Shown: positions 31,918-41,323 of the stretch, piece after piece | How positions within the stretch are numbered: the first letter of the stretch is position 1 | Layout of the letters: each line of letters opens with the position of its first letter | Assembly (NCBI RefSeq): GCF_040683095.1 | Contig: NZ_JBFBCI010000028.1 | Span: forward strand, 1 to 64,000 | Reading direction: 5' to 3' | Source: Sphaerisporangium sp040683095 | GTDB taxonomy: Bacteria; Actinomycetota; Actinomycetes; Streptosporangiales; Streptosporangiaceae | Length of the DNA stretch: 64,000 bases | Position numbers and translations under genes: made by a program | The notes under the pieces: model-generated | What the model was told of the DNA's origin: nothing | Databases searched by the model: none | Seen by the model: the letters and a program-made list of their open reading frames with translations, nothing else

Positions 31918-32853
31918 CTACTTTAGATCGAGGACGGCTTTACCGTGGAGGCGACGGTCGAGCAGAACCTTGACCGCCTCGGAGTGGCGAGTCCAGGGGC
32001 CGCGCCAGCTGATGCCCGGATCGAGGCCGCCTGCGGCGATCTCTCCGGCCAGCCAGGTCAGATCCGAAGAGAAGTCGGTGGTGGGGTCGCCGAAGAGGAA
32101 GAAGGTGCGGATCGACCGGTCGTGCCGTCCTCCGTTGCCCAGCAGGGCATCCGGTGACAGCACCGCGTCGACCTCGGAGGAGCGGCCTACGCTGATGAGG
32201 CTGCCGCCGGTCGTCAGGGAGGCGAAGGCGTCGACGAGGTGCTGTCCGCCGACGTTGTCAAGAACGGCCGACACGGGCTGCTGCACGGCGGCCGGCTCGG
32301 GGTGGACCTCGTGGGCGCCCAGGGCTCGCAGCCCGTCCGCCTGAGCGGCGCTCCGGCTGATGGCAACGACGTGCGCGCCGGCGCGGGCGGCCAACTGGAC
32401 GGCGTAGCGGCCGACGCCGCCGGAAGCACCGGTGACCATCACGCGGCGACCGAGCAGCGATCCCATCTGACGTAGCACGTGCAGGGCGCTCAGCCCGGCC
32501 ACGGGAACGGTGCTCAACGCGCCGGGATCGGCGTCCTTTGGCGCGGTGCCGAGCAGGGCGGCGGGTACGGCCCGCAACTCGGCCCAGCCGGCCTCCCCGC
32601 CGAGGGTGACAACCCTCTCCCCCTCGGCCGGACCCGAACCGTCGGCGGCCGCCTGGACGACCACGCCGGCCGCGTCCCATCCGAGCACGGTGCCGTCCGG
32701 CAGCTCCGGACGGGTGGCCCCATGGACCTCACCGAAGTTCAGCGAGACCGCCTCGACCCGCACGAGCGCCTCGTGGGCGGCGGGTCGCGGAGCAGGGACG
32801 TCCGTCAGTGACAAGTGTCCAGGTGAGGTGTGATCCACGACGAGTGCACGCAC
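31918..32853 (-). CDS. zinc-free medium-chain oxidoreductase (quinone reductase-like)
   Basis: 311 residues from GTG 32853, with AAAGGGA upstream. The GroES-like N-terminal half (SLNFGEVHGATRPE, GWDAAGVV) lacks zinc-ligand cysteines. The NADPH-binding Rossmann motif is VMVTGASGGVGRYAVQLAARAGA near 141-163. It belongs to the MDR quinone-oxidoreductase group, which reduces quinones or enones. It is transcribed divergently from a TetR regulator 91 bp away, with a palindrome between them, so it is the likely TetR target. Confidence 0.92.
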   Translation of the reverse strand: MRALVVDHTSPGHLSLTDVPAPRPAAHEALVRVEAVSLNFGEVHGATRPELPDGTVLGWDAAGVVVQAAADGSGPAEGERVVTLGGEAGWAELRAVPAALLGTAPKDADPGALSTVPVAGLSALHVLRQMGSLLGRRVMVTGASGGVGRYAVQLAARAGAHVVAISRSAAQADGLRALGAHEVHPEPAAVQQPVSAVLDNVGGQHLVDAFASLTTGGSLISVGRSSEVDAVLSPDALLGNGGRHDRSIRTFFLFGDPTTDFSSDLTWLAGEIAAGGLDPGISWRGPWTRHSEAVKVLLDRRLHGKAVLDLK

Positions 32854-32872
32854 AGGAAGATTCCCTTTCACA

Positions 32873-32893
32873 AAATGCCACAGTGTGGCGTTT
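32873..32893. promoter_or_regulatory. palindromic TetR operator
   Basis: AAATGCCACA, central G, TGTGGCGTTT; 9 of 10 arm positions match. It sits between the divergent oxidoreductase and TetR genes, the usual place for a TetR site controlling both. Confidence 0.7.
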
Positions 32894-32944
32894 GCTCCAG
32901 TAGAGCATATGCGTGATCTCGGCGTACTTGGTACAGTGATCGCG

Positions 32945-33541
32945 ATGACGACCGTTGAACAGCCCGCCACCCTGCGCGAACGCAAAAAGCTGCGTACTCG
33001 CCAGGCACTGATCGAAACCGCCATCACGCTCTTCGGTGAACGCGGATTCGACAACACTCCACTGGACGCGCTGCTGGAGCAGGTGGAGGTGTCCCGGAGG
33101 ACCTTCTTCCGCAACTTCCACTCCAAGGAGGACGTGGCACTCACCGCCGTCAAGCAGCTCTGGGACATCTACCTGGAAGTCTTCGACGGCATCGAGAAGT
33201 CCGGGCCGCTGGCCGATGTCTTCCTCGCCGCCATGCTGACCACCCTGGAGCGCATGGACGAGGACTGGTACCGGCGCTTCCCGCTCACGCTCCAGCTGAT
33301 CGCCGACTCCGCCGCACTCGACGGGTACACGCTGCGGCACTGCGCCGAAGTCCAAGCCGAGATCGCGTGCCGACTTGACGAACAAAACCGTCTCGAACTG
33401 CGGCTCCTCATCGAGTTCTTCGTGGCCGCCTGGCGCTGCGCTCTGGACGAATGGCTGCCCGACTGCACACCGGGCGAACTGCCCGCGCTCTTGCGCCGGG
33501 CCTGCTCAACCATGAACTCCGCCCTCAGCCTGGAGGCATGA
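32945..33541 (+). CDS. TetR/AcrR-family regulator
   Basis: 198 residues from ATG 32945. The N-terminal helix-turn-helix is RTRQALIETAITLFGERGFDNTPLDALLEQVEVSRRTFFRNFHSKEDV in sections (about 16-63), the classic TetR signature. The ligand domain is all-helical with no recognised class. It probably represses the divergent oxidoreductase and itself via the palindrome at 32873-32893, responding to an electrophile or drug. Confidence 0.93.
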   Translation: MTTVEQPATLRERKKLRTRQALIETAITLFGERGFDNTPLDALLEQVEVSRRTFFRNFHSKEDVALTAVKQLWDIYLEVFDGIEKSGPLADVFLAAMLTTLERMDEDWYRRFPLTLQLIADSAALDGYTLRHCAEVQAEIACRLDEQNRLELRLLIEFFVAAWRCALDEWLPDCTPGELPALLRRACSTMNSALSLEA

Positions 33542-33550
33542 GCTCGTTCT

Positions 33551-33727
33551 GTGCCGCCCGGGCTCGAACAGGGCCTGGACGTGCTCACCCACAGGGATAA
33601 GAGCAGCAGCGCCGTGGACTTCTACCTATACCTCGCCGCCGCCTTCGTCACGCTCCGCATGCTCATCCGACGCTCGACGACCCGCTACCGCTGGGACCAC
33701 CGCCCCACCGCCCGACGCCTGAAGTGA
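33551..33727 (+). pseudogene. probable transposase C-terminal remnant
   Basis: A frame without its 5' end reads DFYLYLAAAFVTLRMLIRR, then TTRYRWDHRPTARR and a stop at 33725-33727. The pattern (hydrophobic helix, RR, Y-R-W-D-x-R-P) resembles the very end of IS5-like transposases. No catalytic DDE residues or terminal inverted repeats are seen, so it is only a fragment. Confidence 0.45.
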
Positions 33728-33850
33728 TCCATTTGCCGGTCGGTCTTAGAAAACGTCATTTGCGATGCCTCTTTCTGGGCAATGGCCGCCCACCGTACTC
33801 ATGTCCCCCTATGCTGCCGCCGAGGCAGCGACGAACGAACGGAGGCGGTC

Positions 33851-34641
33851 TTGGTCGAACTCGCCGAGTGGCGTGGTCTGGTCAGTGGTCGCACCGACGA
33901 CTACGACGCCCTTCACATGGTCGCGATCGTCACCCCTGGCGGACAAAGCTGGGCCAGCCCTTTTCGCGCGATCGCCGACGATGGAAACGACTACTTCGTC
34001 AAGACTTTGGAGTCCTGCCGGCGAGACTGGGCAAGAGGATCGATCGCCGCCGAATACATCGTGGGAAAAGCAGGCAAATTGGTCGGCGCGCCGGTGTGCG
34101 ACAGCACCTTGATCCGAATACCTGAAGAGTTCAGGGGCGAGGACATCCGCCCCGGCATCCCACTCGTTCCAGGGATCGCTCACGCGAGCAAGGCATTGGA
34201 ACACGCCGACGAGCAGCGCCACCACCTTGCGTACCGCAACCAGGATCACAACCATGTCCGCCACGTCGGGGTGTACGCTCTGTACGACTGGTGCTATGGG
34301 GACGATGCCCAGTGGCTGTACGACCTCGACAATGACCGATCGATTACTCCCATGACCACGGCCTGTACTTTCCGCCCAACCATGGCGTCATAGATGCCGA
34401 GATTCTCAAGTTGTCCGTCGACGAGGCAAACGTCCTTCCGGATGTCCCGAATGGGTTGGCCCCAGAGGCGGTCGAGGCCGTTGCCGAGGCCCTTGAGACA
34501 ATAGATCGTGATGCCCTCGTCAAGATCTTGCGTGCCGTACCGGCATCGTGGCCGGTGAGCGACGAGGCTCTGGCAACGCTGGGCTGGTTCCTGGAGCATC
34601 GGGCACCTGCGGTGGCGAATCGCCTTCGAGCGCTGGTCTGA
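33851..34641 (+). pseudogene. HipA-like kinase-domain gene, split by a frameshift
   Basis: TTG 33851 with GGAGG five bases upstream is the best start. The first frame has FVKTLESCRRDWARGSIAAEY and IRPGIPLVPGI, then YALYDWCYGDDAQWLYDLDN, and stops at 34391-34393. Restoring one base near 34344 gives YSHDHGLYFPPNHG and continues to the stop at 34639-34641. The restored protein (about 263 residues) matches small HipA-family kinase proteins with D-x-D-H-G-like metal-binding residues. It immediately precedes a DUF3037 gene, a known conserved pairing. As sequenced, the protein is truncated after the main kinase core. Confidence 0.75.
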
Positions 34642-34658
34642 AGGGAGTGTCTGAGCCA

Positions 34659-35534
34659 ATGAGCAGATACATCTACTCGATCGTTCGCTGCCTGCCTGAC
34701 CCGCGAACCGGGGAGTTCGTGAACGTCGGCGCCATTGCCGGTGATCCGACGACGGGCGACTGGGCCGTCCGGCGCCTCGGTAACACCGAACGGATCAAAA
34801 GGTTCGCGCTCCCTGCGGCCATCGACGTCACCGACCGCTTTCTAGTCCGCCTGAGCAGCGAAATCGCCGAGGCACGCGAGGTACTGGAAGCCGAGGGAAG
34901 CCACCCGCTCGCCGACGACTGGCTACTGAGGCTCCATCATGATCATCGGAACATCGTGCAGCTCAGTCCACCGGCCTCGATCATCGCCAATCACGCGGAA
35001 GCGGCCCTGGATGTCATCTTCAAGCGAATGATCATCGATCCCGCCACGCAACCACGGCAGGTCACCGTCGGCAAGGATCGAGTGGTGCAGGATCTCCGCA
35101 AGGCCTATCAGCGGGCTGAGATACCTGCGCACCTCCTTAAACCAAAATCGGACGTGTTCATCGGCGACAAGCTGCATTCCACCATCGACATAGCCATCGC
35201 AAACGGTAAAGCCGTGCAACTTGCACAAGGGTGGTCTTTTCGGGTCACGGGCCTGGAGAGACTCCTCACGCAGGTGAAGGCATGGGGTTTTGCACTTGAA
35301 CGCCTCCGCCGCGGCGATCAGGCTCGGATGGTGGACGCCCAAGGCCGATCGAGTGAGGTCACCCGGGACGTGGACCTGCAAGTGGTGATCGCAACGCCGG
35401 AGACGGCTCAACAGGGCGCGGCCTACGAAGAGGCGGAGCAGGTCTTCCATGCGCTGGGGGCCGACGTTCATCCCGTAGAGGACGTCGGCGCTGTGAGTGT
35501 ACAAGCGGCGGACCTCATCCGGAGGCTGCTCTGA
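34659..35534 (+). CDS. DUF3037 domain protein, partner of the HipA-like gene
   Basis: 291 residues from ATG 34659, 17 bp after the HipA-like stop, with AAGGGAG upstream. The N-terminal YIYSIVRCLPDPRTGEFVNVGAIAG is the DUF3037 hallmark, followed by a mixed alpha/beta body. It is cytoplasmic. DUF3037 and HipA-like kinase genes are commonly adjacent and may form a toxin-antitoxin-like or stress module; this is inference. The intact DUF3037 beside a broken kinase gene would be expected if the kinase is the harmful partner. Confidence 0.85.
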   Translation: MSRYIYSIVRCLPDPRTGEFVNVGAIAGDPTTGDWAVRRLGNTERIKRFALPAAIDVTDRFLVRLSSEIAEAREVLEAEGSHPLADDWLLRLHHDHRNIVQLSPPASIIANHAEAALDVIFKRMIIDPATQPRQVTVGKDRVVQDLRKAYQRAEIPAHLLKPKSDVFIGDKLHSTIDIAIANGKAVQLAQGWSFRVTGLERLLTQVKAWGFALERLRRGDQARMVDAQGRSSEVTRDVDLQVVIATPETAQQGAAYEEAEQVFHALGADVHPVEDVGAVSVQAADLIRRLL

Positions 35535-35890
35535 CCGCACGCCGTCTCGCCGCCTCGGAACCGGAATCCCTGCGACCGACGGCCTGTATCGCGGGGATGA
35601 ACAGGTAGCGGCCACACGGAACTCCTCCGCGTAGGGGCACGCTTGAAACGGAGTATTAACTCCAGTTACTCCAGAATCCGGAGCAGCCACTCCGGTTGTC
35701 AGGCCGGGCCCTCGTCAGCCTCCCCGTCGGTCCTCGCCGTCAGCCTCCCGTCGGCCCGCAGTGCTCCGTCCTGATCCGCTTCGAGTCGTGGCCGTGCGAG
35801 GGCAGCAGGTCTGCGGCGACCTCCACGAACCCGTCGGTCCGCAGACGCCGAGGCGGCACGGGAACCTGTCCCGTGCCGCCGGCGGGCGTC
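35535..35890. other. intergenic region with CTCC/GGAG repeats
   Basis: 356 bp with no supported gene. Around 35660-35695 several ACTCC and GGAGT words cluster, including CCGGAG, six bases, CTCCGG near the end. This is a possible protein-binding or hairpin site. Confidence 0.4.
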
Positions 35891-36523
35891 CTAGCAGCGG
35901 CCGAGCATGCTCGACAGCGCCGACTTCTCCGCGCTGTCCACGCTCAGGCTCCACTCGTACTTCACGTCGATGTACGCCTTCGCGTAGGTGCACCAGAAGG
36001 AGGTGAGCGGGGGCTTCCAGCGCGCGGGGTCGTAGTCGCTCTTGGCCTGGTTGACGTTGTCGGTCACGGCCCAGAGCTGCGGGTTGGTGAGGTCGTTGGC
36101 GAAGGCCTGGCGCTTGGACGTGGTCCAGGCGTACGCGCCGGAGCGCCACGCCTCGGCCAGGGCCACCATGTGGTCGATGTCGAGGTCGGAGGCGAGAGTC
36201 CAGGTGGCGCCGTCGTACGGGGAGGTCCACCGGCCGGAGGTCGGGTAGCAGTCGGAGCCGGTGACCACGCCGACGCCGTCGCGCTTGAGCACCGTCTCAC
36301 GGGTGTTGCAGGTACCGGAGATCGTGATCCAGTGCGGGAACAGGTTGCGGTCGTAAGTGCCGGCGTTCCGCTCGATGTCGACCTTGAGCGCGTTGAGCTC
36401 GGCGGTCGCCGTGCTGAGGGACGGGATGTTCGGCGGGGTGAACGCGTTCGCGGGGGAGGTCGCCACGGTGGTGACGACGAAGGCGAGGACGGTGGCCACA
36501 GCCAGGAACAGGACTCGTCTCAC
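35891..36523 (-). CDS. secreted HNH-family nuclease (DUF1524)
   Basis: 210 residues from GTG 36523 with AAGGAGAG upstream. Signal peptide ends near SPANA. The domain contains DLDIDHMVALAEAWRSGA (the catalytic D-H of the HNH fold), FANDLTNPQLWAVTDNVNQAKSDYDPARW in sections, and the closing WCTYAKAYIDVKYEW. This is the actinobacterial extracellular DUF1524/HNH nuclease family, with cysteines for disulfides. It probably degrades extracellular DNA or RNA. Confidence 0.92.
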   Translation of the reverse strand: MRRVLFLAVATVLAFVVTTVATSPANAFTPPNIPSLSTATAELNALKVDIERNAGTYDRNLFPHWITISGTCNTRETVLKRDGVGVVTGSDCYPTSGRWTSPYDGATWTLASDLDIDHMVALAEAWRSGAYAWTTSKRQAFANDLTNPQLWAVTDNVNQAKSDYDPARWKPPLTSFWCTYAKAYIDVKYEWSLSVDSAEKSALSSMLGRC

Positions 36524-37011
36524 GAGTCTCTCCTTCTGTCTCCGGGCCTGCTGCGCGGGAAGCCGCAGGTCCAGGGGGTTGACGAGACAGATCGGACGAT
36601 TACACCGCGTGGATTATCGGGAAATATCAGGCTTTGCTGACACGAATCGGTCGGCTTGGTAAGGTACTGCCGCTAGCTTTTCCCCACAAGCCACCGAACA
36701 GCCCAAACCCCCCGAACATCACCCAACGTCACCCATCGCGCCCATCAACGGCGATCTAACACCACCACGAATTGTTGGTTAACCCCGGCAACCCAACCTC
36801 TCCGCCGCCACGCCGAGAGCCCGACCGGGGAGTGTGCGGTGCCCGACCAACTCGTCTTCATCGACGACACGCGCCACGTCACATCCGGTTTTCTCGCGGG
36901 CCGGCGGCCACCTGGCCGCCGGTCGTCATAACCACCCCGCGAGTGTTAACGGGGCGTTCACGTCAATCTTGTCTGGTCTGGAGATGATTCTCCCCGAATG
37001 TGGAGGTGTGC
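36524..37011. other. divergent promoter region
   Basis: 488 bp between the nuclease and the SGNH-hydrolase gene, which are transcribed apart. It is AT-richer than its flanks around 36590-36780. No gene or clear operator is seen; the RBS GGAGG at 37002-37006 belongs to the hydrolase. Confidence 0.45.
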
Positions 37012-39432
37012 GTGAATACGCGAAGTACGACTGGCCGTGTGGCCTTGATCATGTCCATCGTGGTGGCTCTGCTACTGGGCCTGACCCCCCCGGCGACAGC
37101 TGCCGGGGACATCACCCTGACCCTCAACGCCTCGGACATCGGCGTGGATCCTGCCGACCTGCGGGACATCGTGCCGGAGATGCAGGCGGACATCAGGGAG
37201 CACGGCGGACTGGGCAACGCGATCAAGCAGACGCTCGCGGAGAGCGAGGTGGACACCAACGTCAATACCTCGGAGTGGCCGAATTTCCAGGGCACGGTGG
37301 ACGTGACCTCGGGCGGCCTGGCCATCACCATCCCGGCCGGGGAGATCACCACCGCCGGCTTCTGGTCGGGGGTCGCCGCCTCGCTGATCGGCTACGCCGC
37401 GGGGTACGGGCTCAGGGTGCTGTGCATCGCGGGCTTGACGTCCACCGGGGTGGGCGCCGCGACCATTCCGGTGATCTGCACCCCCCTCCAAGGCGCCGTT
37501 ACCGGCATCGTGACGGCGATCGTGAACCACGGGTTCGCCGGAACCCTGGGCTCCAAGGAGTCGATCAGGGACATCATCATCGCCGGGCTGATCGGACTGG
37601 CCATCGGCGCCCTGTGGGAGAAGTATTTCTCCCCGTGGGCGAAGGACCATGTCGCCAAGGCCTTCAAGAACGTCGGTACCTGGATCAGGTCCAGGGTGCC
37701 CTGGGTCGACTCCTGGCTCGGAAGGAGTGCCGCCGACGGGGCGGATCATCTCGGCCACGAGCTTGAGGAACTGGAGGGACTCCTCGACGAAGCGATGAGG
37801 GACTGGGGCGGGCTGCGTCCCCACCCCGAGCAGGACATCTCGCTGCGGGTGATGCCCCTCGGAGACTCGATCACCTACGGCGTGGAGAGTTCCGATGGGA
37901 ACGGCTACCGCGACGAGTTGTACGCCTACCTGAAGGACACCTGGAGCAGCGTTGACTTCGTCGGGTCGGTGAAGGCCGGCTCGATGAGTGACCCGGACAA
38001 TCAGGGTCACCCGGGCAAGCGGATCGGCGAGATCGCGGCCTTCGCCTATTGCACTGTGCCGCGGTATCAGCCGAACGTGATCACCCTGCACGCCGGCACC
38101 AACGACATGAACCAGGACTACTACCTGTCGTCCGCGCCCACCCGGCTCAAGAAGCTGATCAACCAGGCGCTGACAGACTCGCCACGTGCCACGGTGCTGG
38201 TCGCCAAGCTCATCCCGACCGGCAAGGCCGGGCTACAGCCGCGCATCGACGCATACAACGCGGCGCTGCCCGGCATGGTGCGGGACCTGCAAAGCGAGGG
38301 CAAGCACGTACTTTTGGTGGACATGAGCCGGGTGTTGGTCAGCGACGGACTGGAGAACGACGCGCACCCGACGGACGCGGGCTACGCCAAGATGGCCGCC
38401 GCCTGGTACAGCGCCATATCGGCGGCGGATGCCAAGGGCTGGATTCAGACCCCGCTGCCCGAGAATGCAGCCGACGGCTGCAACCCGGCGGACTCTCCCG
38501 TCGACGACGGCCCAACGGACTCTAACGTCGGGTCCGGCGATGGCACGGGCTCTCCCATCGGGTCCAGCGGGACAGCTCTCGGCGAGGGATGGCGCGCGCT
38601 GGGCGTGATCGCGCCCGGATACGGCACCAGGATAGGCCGCACGATCATCGCCGAGCTCAATGGCGACCAGCGGGCCGACTACCTTCAGGTCGCCGCGGAC
38701 GGCAGCTTCCGCGCATCGGTGAACACCGTCGGCACCCCCGGGCAACCCGACTGGGTGAACGTGGGCACGTACGCCCCGGCAAAGGACGACCTGTCCAAAC
38801 CGATCGATGTCAATGGGGATGAGGTGCGGTTCGCCGACCTCAACGGGGACGGACGCGACGACTACCTCCTGGTCAGTTCCGACAGCAAGGTACGGGCCTA
38901 CATCAACTTCCCAGGGCCGGACAACAAGCTTAGATTCGTCCACTGGGGGATCGTCTTCAGCGAGGAATCGTTCAGCCGGAACAACCTCCGATTCGCGGAC
39001 GTCACCGGGGACGGACGCGACGACATCCTGCGGGTCAGCGCGGAGGGCGCGGTCCACGTGTACCAGAACATGTGGGACCCCAACAGCGGGCAACTGAGCA
39101 GCGAGCCACAGCCCCCAGACTGGCGACTGTGGCTCAACTGGGCCGGCGGCACACGGAGCTCATCGCTGGAAGCCGTCCGGTTCGCCGACGGCGACGGTGA
39201 CGGCAAAGCCGACTACCTGCAGGTCGGCGCAGACGGCTCGGTGCACGCCTTCCTCAACCGCGGTGGCGGGGGCAACGGTAGCTTCGAGGCCCGCTACAAC
39301 TGGGCCCAGGCGTCCAACTACCCCCGCCCGTACGTCCAGTTCGCCGACATCAGCGGTGACGGCAAAGCCGACTATCTGGTCGTCTACGACGGCGGCGCAG
39401 TCCGCGCCTGGCTGAACCGCGGCGGCAACTAG
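37012..39432 (+). CDS. secreted SGNH/GDSL hydrolase with FG-GAP repeats
   Basis: 806 residues from GTG 37012; GGAGG lies five bases upstream. After a signal peptide (end near PATAA) comes a roughly 250-residue N-terminal region with Gly-rich hydrophobic helices (110-200). The SGNH esterase domain shows VMPLGDSIT (block I Ser near 285), THAGTND-like TLHAGTND (block III) and NDAHPTDAGY (block V Asp/His). The last 290 residues carry five to six FG-GAP/VCBS repeats (FADLNGDGRDDYL, FADVTGDGRDDIL, FADGDGDGKADYL, FADISGDGKADYL) that bind calcium and form a propeller. It is an extracellular carbohydrate or lipid esterase; the membrane-like middle is unusual. Confidence 0.92.
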   Translation: MNTRSTTGRVALIMSIVVALLLGLTPPATAAGDITLTLNASDIGVDPADLRDIVPEMQADIREHGGLGNAIKQTLAESEVDTNVNTSEWPNFQGTVDVTSGGLAITIPAGEITTAGFWSGVAASLIGYAAGYGLRVLCIAGLTSTGVGAATIPVICTPLQGAVTGIVTAIVNHGFAGTLGSKESIRDIIIAGLIGLAIGALWEKYFSPWAKDHVAKAFKNVGTWIRSRVPWVDSWLGRSAADGADHLGHELEELEGLLDEAMRDWGGLRPHPEQDISLRVMPLGDSITYGVESSDGNGYRDELYAYLKDTWSSVDFVGSVKAGSMSDPDNQGHPGKRIGEIAAFAYCTVPRYQPNVITLHAGTNDMNQDYYLSSAPTRLKKLINQALTDSPRATVLVAKLIPTGKAGLQPRIDAYNAALPGMVRDLQSEGKHVLLVDMSRVLVSDGLENDAHPTDAGYAKMAAAWYSAISAADAKGWIQTPLPENAADGCNPADSPVDDGPTDSNVGSGDGTGSPIGSSGTALGEGWRALGVIAPGYGTRIGRTIIAELNGDQRADYLQVAADGSFRASVNTVGTPGQPDWVNVGTYAPAKDDLSKPIDVNGDEVRFADLNGDGRDDYLLVSSDSKVRAYINFPGPDNKLRFVHWGIVFSEESFSRNNLRFADVTGDGRDDILRVSAEGAVHVYQNMWDPNSGQLSSEPQPPDWRLWLNWAGGTRSSSLEAVRFADGDGDGKADYLQVGADGSVHAFLNRGGGGNGSFEARYNWAQASNYPRPYVQFADISGDGKADYLVVYDGGAVRAWLNRGGN

Positions 39433-39742
39433 AAGCCGTCCTACGGACGGCCCGGTCCAGATAGTTCGCCGCAAGAGCGAGTGCGGCCTGGCAGCCTCCG
39501 GCAACTTCGTCGGCGCGCACAGCCAGGCCGTACCGCTGCCGAGTCGATCGATGCCGCGAGTCGTGCGGCGTGGGCCCTCCACGTCACTGTCCTCCCACCG
39601 AAACTCACGGCGGCATTCGCTCTGGTGACCGGGAGAACCCGCGAAAAAGCTTCCGGCCGGCATGTAGAGGACGGATGGTCGTGGGCCGGGGCCTTCCGGC
39701 GGGCCGGGGTAGGGCCCGCCGGAAGGTGGTCGTCTGCGTTTC
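39433..39742. terminator. convergent terminator region between the SGNH hydrolase and glpK
   Basis: A hairpin GCCGTCC, TAC, GGACGGC (39435-39451) starts 3 bp after the hydrolase stop. A long stem CCTTCCGGCGGGCC and GGCCCGCCGGAAGG (39692-39705/39713-39726) lies 17 bp past the glpK stop. No gene between them is supported. Confidence 0.65.
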
Positions 39743-41260
39743 TCAGTCGACGTCGACCCAGTTCAGGGTGCGTTCCACGGCCTTCTTCCAGCCCGCGTAG
39801 CCTTCCTCGCGGCGCTCGTCGGACCAGGCGGGGAGCCAGCGGCGGTCCTCGTTCCAGTTGCGCTTCAGTTCCTCGGTGGTGCTCCAGAAGCCGAGCGCGA
39901 GCCCGGCCGCGTACGCCGCGCCGAGGGCCGTCGTCTCGGGGACGACCGGCTTGGACACCGGCACGCCGAGGACGTCCGCCTGGATCTGCATGCACAGGTC
40001 GTTGGCGGTCACCCCGCCGTCCACGCGCAGCACGTCGAGGCGGACGCCGGAGTCGTTGGCCATGGCCTCGACGACGTCCCTGGTCTGGTAGCAGATCGCT
40101 TCCAGCGTGGCGCGGGCGATGTGCGCGTTGGTGTTGTACCGCGACAGGCCGACGATCGCGCCGCGCGCGTCGGACCGCCAGTACGGCGCGAACAGCCCGG
40201 AGAACGCGGGCACGAAGTACACGCCGCCGTTGTCGTCCACCTGGCGGGCCAGGGACTCGCTCTGCGCGGCGCCGGAGATGATGCCGAGCTGGTCGCGCAG
40301 CCACTGGACGGCCGACCCGGTGACGGCGATCGAGCCTTCCAGCGCGTACACCGGCTTCTCGTCGCCGAACTGGTAGCAGACCGTGGTGAGCAGCCCGTGC
40401 CGGGACCTGACCGGCTCGTTGCCAGTGTTGAGCAGCAGGAAGTTGCCGGTGCCGTAGGTGTTCTTGGCCTCGCCGACGCCGAAGCACACCTGCCCGACCG
40501 TCGCGGCCTGCTGGTCGCCGAGGTCGCCGGACAGCGGCACCTCGCCGTGCAGCGGGCCGCCGGCGCGCGTGACGCCGTACAGGCCGGGGTTGGAGGACGG
40601 GCGGATCTCGGGCAGCATGCCGCGCGGGATCCCGAAGAAGGACAGCAGCTCGTCGTCCCAGTCGAGCGTCTCGAGGTTCATCAGCATCGTGCGGCTGGCG
40701 TTGGTGGGGTCGGTGACGTGCACGCCGCCGTCCCGGCCGCCGGTGAGGTTCCACAGCAGCCAGGTGTCGGTGTTGCCGAAGACGGCGTGCCCGGCCTCGG
40801 CGGCCTCGCGTACGCCCTCGACGTTGTCGAGGATCCACTGGATCTTGCCGCCGGAGAAGTACGTCGCCGGGGGTAGGCCCGCCTTGCGCCGGATGACCTC
40901 GCCCTTGCCCTCGCGCTCCAGGGCGCTCGCGATGCGGTCGGTGCGGGTGTCCTGCCAGACGATCGCGTTGTAGTACGGACGGCCGGTCCTGCGGTCCCAC
41001 ACGACGGTGGTCTCGCGCTGGTTGGTGATGCCGAGCGCGACGAGGTCGGCCGCCGTGAGGTTCGCCTTGCCGAGCGCGGTCTCGATGACCGCGCGGGTGC
41101 GTTCCCAGATCTCCACGGGGTTGTGTTCGACCCAGCCGGCCTGCGGGAGGATCTGCTCGTGTTCGAGCTGGTGGCGTGTGATCTCGTTGCCGCCGTGGTC
41201 GAAGATCATGAAGCGGGTGCTGGTCGTGCCCTGGTCGACTGCTCCGACGAAGTCAGCCAT
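39743..41260 (-). CDS. glpK: glycerol kinase
   Basis: 505 residues, the usual family length. It has the ATP-binding start FVGAVDQGTTSTRFMIFDH, the FGGY signature region YFSGGKIQWILDNVEG, and LRVDGGVTANDLCMQIQADVLG near 405-426. It phosphorylates glycerol to glycerol-3-phosphate in the cytoplasm. It lies 63 bp downstream of the glycerol facilitator gene on the same strand, forming a glpFK operon. No glpD or GylR-type regulator is within the window. Confidence 0.97.
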   Translation of the reverse strand: MADFVGAVDQGTTSTRFMIFDHGGNEITRHQLEHEQILPQAGWVEHNPVEIWERTRAVIETALGKANLTAADLVALGITNQRETTVVWDRRTGRPYYNAIVWQDTRTDRIASALEREGKGEVIRRKAGLPPATYFSGGKIQWILDNVEGVREAAEAGHAVFGNTDTWLLWNLTGGRDGGVHVTDPTNASRTMLMNLETLDWDDELLSFFGIPRGMLPEIRPSSNPGLYGVTRAGGPLHGEVPLSGDLGDQQAATVGQVCFGVGEAKNTYGTGNFLLLNTGNEPVRSRHGLLTTVCYQFGDEKPVYALEGSIAVTGSAVQWLRDQLGIISGAAQSESLARQVDDNGGVYFVPAFSGLFAPYWRSDARGAIVGLSRYNTNAHIARATLEAICYQTRDVVEAMANDSGVRLDVLRVDGGVTANDLCMQIQADVLGVPVSKPVVPETTALGAAYAAGLALGFWSTTEELKRNWNEDRRWLPAWSDERREEGYAGWKKAVERTLNWVDVD

Positions 41261-41323
41261 GAATCGTTTGCCTCCTTATGCGGCCTCCGGCGGGCGGGGG
41301 CCGGAATTGCGGCGCCGGGCGCC

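Noticed and set aside
39454..39660. Minus-strand frame resembling the start of an acyl-CoA synthetase (VSFGGRTVTW)
   Set aside because: Only about 25 residues look similar, and no motif-bearing continuation exists in any frame. Too little to call.
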